A stretch of DNA of 5,074 nucleotides from ZC4RG30 sp041168985 (GTDB lineage: Bacteria > Pseudomonadota > Gammaproteobacteria > Steroidobacterales > Steroidobacteraceae). Position numbers and translations under genes: made by a program. Positions within the stretch are counted from its first letter, which is position 1. Every line of letters begins with the position of its first letter. Below, in pieces: positions 1 to 5,074 of this stretch. Location of the stretch: the NCBI GenBank assembly GCA_041168985.1, contig JBEEKA010000240.1:1-5074 (forward strand). Reading direction: 5' to 3'. The notes under the pieces are model-generated. The model saw only the letters and a list, made by a program, of their open reading frames with translations, searched no databases and had not been told where the DNA came from.

Positions 1-976
1 GGACCAGTTCCGCGTCGAATCCTTTGCTGCGGAAGCGACTCCGCCGAATTCCATCAACGAAAAGGCCGTGGTGGATGCGGCTGCGGTGGGCGAGGCGATC
101 CGTCGCGCGGTGAAGCGTTCCGGCGCATCGACGCGTGATGTTGCGCTGGCCATCAGCGGCGACGCCACCATCACCAAGGTCATCCAGCTCCCGAAATCGC
201 TGAATGAGAGCGAGATCGAGGAGCAGGTCGAACTGCAGGCCGACCAGTACATTTCCTTTCCGATGGACGAGGTCGCCTACGACTTCGAAGTCATCGGTCC
301 CTCGGAGCGCGACAGCGAGGCCGTGGACGTGCTGCTCGTCGCCACCCGCATCGAAACGGTCGAGGCCCGCCGCGCTGCGGTAACGGCCGCCGGTCTCAAT
401 GCCCGTATCGTCGACGTCGAGGCCTTTGCCCTCGAAAACGCCTGCCACCTGCTGACGCACCAGATGCCCGACGGCGGCTACAACCGCGCCATCGCCGTCA
501 TCGACTTCGGCGCGAGCAGCACGACCTTCAGCATCCTGCGCAACCTGAAGGTCATCTACACCCGCGATTTCGCCTTCGGCGGGCAGCAGCTCACCGAAGA
601 CATCATGCGTACCTACGGCCTTACGTTCGAGGAAGCCGGCCGCGCCAAGAAGGAAGGCGGCCTGCCCGGCAACTACCAGACCGAGGTGCTCGATCCTTTC
701 ATCGACGACATGACCCAGCAGGTCAGCCGTTCGCTGCAGTTCTACATGGCTTCCGGTTCGAGCCGCGAGCAGCCTGAGAAAATCCTGATCTGCGGCGGTT
801 GTGCCAACCTGCCCGGCGTCGCGGACGTCATCAGCAGCCACGTCGGCATCCCCGCCGAAAAGGGCGATCCGTTCGGCCAGATGAAACTGTCGTCCCGTGC
901 CCGCGCTTCCGGCGTGCTGCGCGATGCGACGGCACTTCTGACGGCCTGCGGTCTTGCGTTGCGGAGCTTCGACTGA
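1..976 (+). CDS. pilM: Type IV pilus assembly protein PilM, actin-like ATPase, 5' partial
   Basis: PilM is the cytoplasmic actin-like (FtsA/MreB-fold) nucleotide-binding member of the type IV pilus alignment complex and docks on the N-terminal tail of PilN. The open frame runs from base 2 (first whole codon GAC) to TGA at 974-976, giving 324 codons. PilM proteins are usually near 350 residues, so about 30 residues, including the first phosphate-binding loop, lie left of the window. The GTG at 68 is internal: the 22 codons before it (DQFRVESFAAEATPPNSINE and on) match the normal PilM N-terminal region. Visible family marks are the EADQYI-like stretch (here LQADQYISFPMDEVAYDFEV, about 233-292), the second phosphate loop DFGASSTTF (503-529), FGGQQLTEDI followed by the EEAGRAKK helix (about 575-655), the glycine-rich adenosine motif ICGGCANLPG (788-817), and the typical C-terminus CGLALRSFD. 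It is first in the visible gene set; pilN follows after one base. Identity is firm; only the true start is unknown. Confidence 0.96.
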   Translation, partial: DQFRVESFAAEATPPNSINEKAVVDAAAVGEAIRRAVKRSGASTRDVALAISGDATITKVIQLPKSLNESEIEEQVELQADQYISFPMDEVAYDFEVIGPSERDSEAVDVLLVATRIETVEARRAAVTAAGLNARIVDVEAFALENACHLLTHQMPDGGYNRAIAVIDFGASSTTFSILRNLKVIYTRDFAFGGQQLTEDIMRTYGLTFEEAGRAKKEGGLPGNYQTEVLDPFIDDMTQQVSRSLQFYMASGSSREQPEKILICGGCANLPGVADVISSHVGIPAEKGDPFGQMKLSSRARASGVLRDATALLTACGLALRSFD

Positions 977-977
977 C

Positions 978-1592
978 ATGCCACGCATAAACCTGCTTCC
1001 CTGGCGAGAGCAGCAGCGCAAGGAACGCAAGATCGCGTTTCTGGTGGGTCTCGGTGCGGCCACGGTCGGTGCGATCTTGGTCCTCGGCGCGTCCTACCTC
1101 TGGTATGGCTCGATGATCGACAGCCAGCAGAAGCGCAACGCCTTGCTCAAGACCGAGATCGGTGCGCTCGACCGCCAGATCGAAGAGATCCGCAACCTCG
1201 AGGCGCAGAAACAGCAGTTCATCTCGCGCATGCAGGTCATCGAAAAGCTGCAGCGCTCGCGACCGGAAATCGTCCACGTCTTCGACACCATCACCCGCAC
1301 GATGCCGGATGGCGTCTTCCTGAACGACATCTCGCAGAGTGGCAAGCGTTTCAAGTTCCATGGCATCGCGCAGTCACAGACGCGGGTCTCGTCGCTCATG
1401 CGCAATCTCGAGGCCTCCGAATGGCTGACGAAGCCCGAACTCGAGGTCATCGAGCGCAAGAAGGACAACGCCAGCGTGGGCAGCGACTTCACGCTGTATG
1501 CGCAGCAGACGGCGTCGGCAACGGACGAGGCGGAACCGGCCCCGAAGGCCGCCGCCGGTAAAGGGCGCGCAACCGCAGGTAAGAAGCCGTGA
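978..1592 (+). CDS. pilN: Type IV pilus inner-membrane protein PilN
   Basis: PilN is a bitopic inner-membrane protein that ties cytoplasmic PilM to the periplasmic PilO/PilP/PilQ chain. The protein has 204 residues, normal for the family. Residues 4-10 are INLLPWR, the conserved cytoplasmic motif known to insert into a groove of PilM. A basic stretch (RKERK) precedes one hydrophobic membrane segment at about 19-43, then a charged coiled coil at about 45-90, the conserved LQRSRPEIVHVFD block at 91-103, and a ferredoxin-like domain to about 186. The tail from about 187 to 204 is Ala/Pro/Lys-rich and looks disordered. The frame stays open upstream to TTG at 954, but ATG 978 is chosen because it puts the motif at the usual place next to the N-terminus. 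A GGAG at 963-966 lies 11 bases before it. The pilM stop is one base upstream and the pilO start overlaps the 3' end, so translation is probably coupled. Confidence 0.96.
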   Translation: MPRINLLPWREQQRKERKIAFLVGLGAATVGAILVLGASYLWYGSMIDSQQKRNALLKTEIGALDRQIEEIRNLEAQKQQFISRMQVIEKLQRSRPEIVHVFDTITRTMPDGVFLNDISQSGKRFKFHGIAQSQTRVSSLMRNLEASEWLTKPELEVIERKKDNASVGSDFTLYAQQTASATDEAEPAPKAAAGKGRATAGKKP

Positions 1593-2239
1593 CCTTTGAT
1601 GAACTGAAGAATCTGGACTGGAGCGATCCGGGCCGCTGGCCGGGCAGCGTCCGGTATGGCGTGATCGGCGTCTGGTTCGTCGTCGTGGTGCTTGCCGCGG
1701 GTTACCTGCTTGTCTGGGAAACCCAGCAGCCGGAACTCAATGCCAGGCATAACGAGGAGCAGAAGCTCCGTTCGGAATTCAAGGACAAGCACGCGAAGGC
1801 CGTGAACCTCGAACTGTACCGGCAGCAGCTCGCCGACATCGAACGCTCCTTCGGCGCGATGCTCCGTCAGCTGCCCGGCAAGACCGAGGTGCCCAACCTG
1901 CTGGTCGATATCTCCCAGACCGGCCTCGCTTCCGGCCTGCAGCAGGAGCTCTTCCAGCCGCTCAGCCAGCAGAACAAGGACTTCTACGCGGAGTTGCCGA
2001 TCAAGATCCGGCTGCTTGGCAGCTACCACCAGATGGGCGATTTCGTCAGTGGCATCGCCGCCCTGCCGCGGATCGTGACCCTGCACGACGTCTCGATCAA
2101 ACAGGTCAACAAGACCGGATACGACCAGTTGCAGATGGACGTGACCGCGAAAACCTACCGGTACCTCGATGACGAAGAAGTGCAGGCTGTCGAAGCCGAG
2201 CGTCGCAAGAATTCGCGCAAGCAGGGTGGCAAGTCCTGA
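1589..2239 (+). CDS. pilO: Type IV pilus inner-membrane protein PilO
   Basis: PilO is the structural partner of PilN; the two form heterodimers in the inner membrane and help align the pilus machine with the secretin. The protein has 216 residues. A short cytoplasmic tail (with DWSDPGRWP at 10-18) leads to one membrane segment at about 22-44, a coiled coil at about 47-93, the conserved block LPGKTEVPNLLVDISQTG at 95-112, and a ferredoxin-like domain including IKIRLLGSYHQMGDFVSGIA (138-157) and the terminal strand VTAKTYRYL. The last 15 or so residues are rich in Lys, Arg and Glu. The start is GTG at 1589, sharing GTGA with the pilN stop TGA (1590-1592), a classic coupled junction; an AGG at 1577-1579 may serve as a weak ribosome site. 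No in-frame ATG nearby would keep the cytoplasmic tail. pilP starts 7 bases after the stop. Confidence 0.96.
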   Translation: MTFDELKNLDWSDPGRWPGSVRYGVIGVWFVVVVLAAGYLLVWETQQPELNARHNEEQKLRSEFKDKHAKAVNLELYRQQLADIERSFGAMLRQLPGKTEVPNLLVDISQTGLASGLQQELFQPLSQQNKDFYAELPIKIRLLGSYHQMGDFVSGIAALPRIVTLHDVSIKQVNKTGYDQLQMDVTAKTYRYLDDEEVQAVEAERRKNSRKQGGKS

Positions 2240-2246
2240 GGCCGCC

Positions 2247-2759
2247 ATGCTGAAGAATCCAATCAAGCTGACGACGATACTGCTGGCCGCCATGGGCCTT
2301 CTTGCCGCGTGCTCAAGCCGCGACAAGGAACTGGCCCAATTCATCGCGCAGACCAAGCAGGAGCAGCCGACCGGCGTGAAGCCGCTGCCGGAAGTGAAGC
2401 CTTACGAGAATTTCACGTACGCCGCGCAGTCGATCCGTTCGCCGTTCATGCCGGGCGGTTCGGGCGCCGCCTCGGTCGCCGGGTTGCGGCCCGACTCGAA
2501 ACGAACCCGCGAAGTGCTCGAACAGTTCGCGCTCGACACGCTGAAGATGGTCGGTACGCTGCAGATGGGTGGCAAGTACTACGGCCTCGTGCAATCAAAG
2601 GACGGGCTCGTGCATCGCGTCCTGCCGGGTAACCATCTTGGCCAGAACGACGGCACCGTCGTTTCGGTCACCGCTTCCAGGATCAAGTTGACTGAAATCG
2701 TTCCGGACGGACTCGGTGGCTACATCGAACGCCCCGCCGAACTCGCGTTGAACGATTGA
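2247..2759 (+). CDS. pilP: Type IV pilus lipoprotein PilP
   Basis: PilP is a lipoprotein that binds the PilN/PilO pair with its unstructured N-terminal part and the PilQ secretin with its C-terminal beta domain. The protein has 170 residues. ATG 2247 gives a proper lipoprotein signal: Lys at 3 and 7, hydrophobic core 8-20, and lipobox LAAC with Cys22 as the acylated residue. The frame is open upstream to 2169, but a start there would add 26 charged residues before the signal and overlap pilO, so I reject it. GAGG at 2238-2241, overlapping the pilO stop, lies 5 bases before the start. Residues 23-90 are a low-structure linker with the family motif RSPF at 64-67. The beta domain spans about 92-162, opening with LEQFALDTLKMVGTL (91-105) and including YYGLVQSKDGLVHRVLPGNHLGQNDG. 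It ends in TGA at 2757-2759 against the pilQ start region. Confidence 0.96.
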   Translation: MLKNPIKLTTILLAAMGLLAACSSRDKELAQFIAQTKQEQPTGVKPLPEVKPYENFTYAAQSIRSPFMPGGSGAASVAGLRPDSKRTREVLEQFALDTLKMVGTLQMGGKYYGLVQSKDGLVHRVLPGNHLGQNDGTVVSVTASRIKLTEIVPDGLGGYIERPAELALND

Positions 2760-2764
2760 TGGGC

Positions 2765-2770
2765 AGGGAG
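2765..2770 (+). promoter_or_regulatory. Ribosome binding site of pilQ
   Basis: AGGGAG is the strongest Shine-Dalgarno-like match near the pilQ start cluster. It abuts ATG 2771, is 3 bases from ATG 2774 and 9 bases from ATG 2780. It cannot serve ATG 2759 or TTG 2756, which lie upstream of it and could only be used by coupling to the pilP stop. This spacing is the main argument for starting pilQ at 2780; 2774 is the next best choice. Confidence 0.6.
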
Positions 2771-2779
2771 ATGATGCGA

Positions 2780-4969
2780 ATGAAGCCTTACATCGCCGGG
2801 CAGAAAGTACTCAAGGCACTGGCCATCCTGGCCACCCTTGCACTGCCTGCCGCCTTCAATGTCGGCAGCGCCGCACGTGCCGCCGATGCACCTGCCAACA
2901 AACTGGAATCGATCGACGTCCAGTCGGGCGCCGGCCGCCGGCTCGAGGTGGTGCTGAAATTGAGCGGACCCGCAGAGGCGCCGCGCGCTTTCACCATCGA
3001 CAACCCGGCCCGCATCTCGCTGGACATGCCGAACACGGCGCTTGGCCTGCCCTCGCGCCGCGTGGACGTCCGCAAGGCCGGTCTCGACAGCATCGTCGCG
3101 GCGGAAGCATCGGGTCGTTCACGTCTCGTTCTGAACCTCGACCGGCTCGTTCCCTACGAAACCAAGGTCGAAGGCAACACGATCCACATCCTGCTCGGCG
3201 AAGCAGCAGCCCAGGTTGCCGTGGCGACAGCCGTTGCTCCCTCTGCGCCGGTCGCCCGCGTGTCGTCTGGCGCCTCCGCGCGATCGATCCGCGGCCTTGA
3301 TTTCCGACGCGGGACGGATGGTTCGGGCCGGATCCTCGTTAAGCTGTCGGATCCGCGCACGCCGGTCGACGTGAAGCAGCAGGGTAACCAGGTCCTCGTT
3401 GATTTCGCCGGCACCGAGCTGTCGGTCGACAACCAGCGCCGCTTCGACGTGGGTGACTTCGGTACGCCCGTCACGGGTTTCGATGCGATGCGCAGCGGAA
3501 ACAATGCGCGCCTCGTCATCAATGCCGCGGGGGACTTCCAGCAGCTGTCTTACCAGTCTGACGACCAGTACGTCATTGAAATCCAGCCACAGCGCCCGAC
3601 GAAGGTCAGCGTCGACGCCGACAAGCCGGTCTACACGGGCGAGCGGATCACGCTGAACTTCCAGGACATCGAAACCCGCTCGCTGTTGCAGCTTCTGTCG
3701 GACGCCAGTGGCCAGAACATCGTCATCAACGATTCGGTTGGCGGCAATGTCACGCTGCGACTCCAGAACGTGCCGTGGGACCAGGCGCTGGACATCGTCC
3801 TGCGCCTCAAGGGCCTCGACAAGCGCAAGCAGGACAACGTGATCATCGTGGCGCCGGCCGATGAGCTCGCCGCCCGGGAGAAGGCGAGCCTGTCGGCACG
3901 CAAGGACCTCGAGGAGCTGGCGCCGCTGCGGACCGAATACCTGCAGGTCAACTACGCCAAGGCGATCGACATCGCAGCCATGATCCAGGCGTCCTCCAAA
4001 TCCTCGGGCAGCAGCGGCGGGCGCAATTCGATGCTGTCAGCGCGCGGCAGCGTGACGGTCGACGAACGGACCAATACGCTCCTCCTGCAGGACACGTCGG
4101 AGAGCCTGTCGAACATCCGCCAGCTGGTTACGACGCTGGACGTCCCGGTCCGGCAGGTGCTGATCGAGGCGCGCATCGTCGTCGTCAACGAAGACTTCTC
4201 GCGTGATCTCGGTGTTCGCACGGGCCTGACCGCCATGCGCCAGAAGGGCAGCAACGGACTCTATTCGACGACCGGCACCGCGGCCGGCAACGATACGGTG
4301 CTGCAGTCGGCGCTGACGAACCTCGGTGCGTCCGGTCAGGTATACCCGGCGACGGCCCCGTCCCTGCCCAGCCGCTACAACGTGAACCTGCCGGTCTCGA
4401 GCCCGGCCGGAAGCCTCGCCTTCATGCTGCTGGGTTCCGATTACATCGTCGATCTCGAACTGTCGGCCGCCCAGTCGGAAGGGCGTGGCGAGGTCATCTC
4501 GTCGCCACGGATCATCACCGCAAACCAGAAGGAGGCGGTGATTTCCCAGGGTACGGAGATCCCCTACCAGCAGTCCGCATCGAGCGGTGCCGCGACGGTT
4601 CAGTTCAAGGAAGCGGTCCTGTCGCTGCGCGTGACGCCGCTGATCACGCCTGACAACCGGCTGATCCTCGACCTCAACGTCAAGAAGGACAGCGTCGGCA
4701 AGGTCCTCGTGAGCTCCGGCGGCATCAACGTTCCGGCGATCGACACCAGTTCGCTCAGTACGTCGGTGCTGGTGGGCGACGGGCAGACGGTCGTCCTGGG
4801 CGGCATCCTCCAGACGGAGCGCCGCGACAGCGAGAAGAAGGTCCCGGGTCTCGGCGACGTGCCGGTGCTGGGGCACCTGTTCAAGTCGCAGTCCAAGGTG
4901 AACAACAAGGGCGAGCTGCTGATTTTCGTCACGCCGAAGATCCTGCGCGAAGGCGTTAACGTCTACTGA
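2780..4969 (+). CDS. pilQ: Type IV pilus secretin PilQ
   Basis: PilQ forms the multimeric outer-membrane pore through which the pilus is extended and retracted. With ATG 2780 as start it has 729 residues, typical for the family. In that numbering: Sec signal peptide 1-34, with likely cleavage after Ala-Arg-Ala (32-34); first AMIN domain (peptidoglycan binding) about 41-139; Ala/Val/Pro linker 140-168; second AMIN domain about 169-270; secretin N0/STN domain about 283-358 (TLNFQDIETRSLLQLLSDAS); N1 domain about 381-456, with a Ser/Gly-rich loop at 404-415; secretin core from about 459 (QVLIEARIVVV) to 722. The core includes VISSPRIITANQKEAVISQG (572-591) and the secretin signature VPGLGDVPVLGHLFK (688-702). 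Upstream in-frame starts TTG 2756, ATG 2759, 2771 and 2774 exist; 2780 is preferred because AGGGAG (2765-2770) is 9 bases before it and the signal peptide then begins MKPYIAGQK. The protein looks intact. Confidence 0.97.
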   Translation: MKPYIAGQKVLKALAILATLALPAAFNVGSAARAADAPANKLESIDVQSGAGRRLEVVLKLSGPAEAPRAFTIDNPARISLDMPNTALGLPSRRVDVRKAGLDSIVAAEASGRSRLVLNLDRLVPYETKVEGNTIHILLGEAAAQVAVATAVAPSAPVARVSSGASARSIRGLDFRRGTDGSGRILVKLSDPRTPVDVKQQGNQVLVDFAGTELSVDNQRRFDVGDFGTPVTGFDAMRSGNNARLVINAAGDFQQLSYQSDDQYVIEIQPQRPTKVSVDADKPVYTGERITLNFQDIETRSLLQLLSDASGQNIVINDSVGGNVTLRLQNVPWDQALDIVLRLKGLDKRKQDNVIIVAPADELAAREKASLSARKDLEELAPLRTEYLQVNYAKAIDIAAMIQASSKSSGSSGGRNSMLSARGSVTVDERTNTLLLQDTSESLSNIRQLVTTLDVPVRQVLIEARIVVVNEDFSRDLGVRTGLTAMRQKGSNGLYSTTGTAAGNDTVLQSALTNLGASGQVYPATAPSLPSRYNVNLPVSSPAGSLAFMLLGSDYIVDLELSAAQSEGRGEVISSPRIITANQKEAVISQGTEIPYQQSASSGAATVQFKEAVLSLRVTPLITPDNRLILDLNVKKDSVGKVLVSSGGINVPAIDTSSLSTSVLVGDGQTVVLGGILQTERRDSEKKVPGLGDVPVLGHLFKSQSKVNNKGELLIFVTPKILREGVNVY

Positions 4970-4975
4970 TCGGGG

Positions 4976-4982
4976 CAGGCGA
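4976..4982 (+). promoter_or_regulatory. Probable ribosome binding site of the gene after pilQ
   Basis: The 17-base gap after the pilQ stop is purine-rich (GGGGCAGGCGA, 4972-4982). The AGG at 4977-4979 is 7 bases before ATG 4987, acceptable spacing for a weak Shine-Dalgarno site. A second AGG at 4994-4996 is 8 bases before the in-frame ATG 5005, so the start is not settled. The gap has no room for a stem-loop terminator. Confidence 0.4.
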
Positions 4983-4986
4983 ACTC

Positions 4987-5074
4987 ATGTTTCAGGTCAA
5001 TACCATGCGAAAGAACCGACTGATCGCCCCGCTCGCCTTCCTGATGGCGGTCGTGCTGACCGCCTGCGGTGGCG
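4987..5074 (+). CDS. Putative lipoprotein, N-terminus only (3' partial)
   Basis: I do not recognise this gene; only 29 codons are visible before the window ends. From ATG 4987 it reads MFQVNTMRKNRLIAPLAF and on. From the in-frame ATG 5005 it starts MRKNRL, a basic n-region, followed by a hydrophobic core (IAPLAFLMAVV) and the lipobox LTAC, with Cys encoded at 5065-5067 and followed by Gly-Gly. This is a textbook signal peptidase II signal, and 5005 gives the more usual signal length (Cys at 21, against 27 from 4987). Each candidate start has a weak AGG upstream. The frame begins 17 bases after pilQ with no terminator between, so it is probably cotranscribed with the pil genes. Lipoproteins with Gly after the Cys are very varied, so no function can be given. 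The shikimate kinase gene aroK, often found after pilQ, is not what begins here. Confidence 0.65.
   Translation, partial: MFQVNTMRKNRLIAPLAFLMAVVLTACGG

Noticed and set aside
68..70. GTG as the start codon of pilM.
   Set aside because: The frame is open to the left edge, and the residues encoded before the GTG match the conserved PilM N-terminal region, so the true start lies outside the window.
831..1361. A 176-codon minus-strand open frame across the pilM/pilN junction.
   Set aside because: It is antisense to conserved parts of both genes, with no recognisable motif or ribosome site to support it.
2169..2246. A longer pilP starting at ATG 2169 inside pilO.
   Set aside because: It would place 26 charged residues before an otherwise normal lipoprotein signal peptide; ATG 2247 fits the lipobox position.
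1094..2356. A 420-codon open frame on the minus strand across pilN, pilO and the start of pilP.
   Set aside because: It lies antisense to three well-recognised genes, spans their junctions, and its translation shows no family motif. Long antisense frames are expected in GC-rich DNA with strong third-position bias.
4012..4023. The Ser/Gly-rich stretch in PilQ considered as a repeat insertion.
   Set aside because: Flexible Ser/Gly loops are normal in the N1 domain of secretins, and the flanking strands remain intact.
4037..4876. A 279-codon minus-strand open frame inside pilQ.
   Set aside because: It is fully antisense to the conserved secretin domain, and its His/Arg/Asp-rich composition is the usual shadow of a GC-rich coding strand.
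4970..4986. A possible terminator after pilQ.
   Set aside because: The gap is only 17 bases, with no inverted repeat and no T-run.

Overview
The window carries most of a type IV pilus assembly operon, pilM-pilN-pilO-pilP-pilQ, all on the plus strand. The first gene, pilM, is cut at its 5' end by the window edge. A short lipoprotein-like reading frame begins 17 bases after pilQ and is cut by the right edge. The DNA is GC-rich with strong G/C preference at third codon positions. Gene order and protein features (INLLPWR start of PilN, PilP lipoprotein, PilQ with two AMIN domains) fit a proteobacterium, most likely a high-GC gammaproteobacterium. The sequence alone does not let me name an order or genus.

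Layout: 1-976 pilM (partial), 978-1592 pilN, 1589-2239 pilO, 2247-2759 pilP, about 2780-4969 pilQ (alternative starts at 2756, 2759, 2771 and 2774), and 4987-5074 the N-terminus of a putative lipoprotein. Junctions are very tight: 1 base, a 4-base overlap, 7 bases, then roughly 0-20 bases depending on the pilQ start, then 17 bases. No intergenic stretch could hold a promoter or a stem-loop terminator, so the genes probably form one transcript whose promoter lies upstream of the window.

The five Pil proteins form the envelope-spanning alignment complex of the pilus machine. Cytoplasmic actin-like PilM binds the N-terminal tail of inner-membrane PilN. PilN pairs with PilO through similar folds (one membrane segment, coiled coil, ferredoxin-like periplasmic domain). 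The lipoprotein PilP links PilN/PilO to the secretin PilQ, which forms the outer-membrane pore through which the pilus passes and which binds peptidoglycan through its AMIN domains.

I see no mobile element, CRISPR array, RNA gene or clearly new system. The least ordinary points are the lipoprotein-like frame where shikimate kinase (aroK) often follows pilQ, the clustered pilQ start codons, and the basic C-terminal tails on both PilN and PilO.
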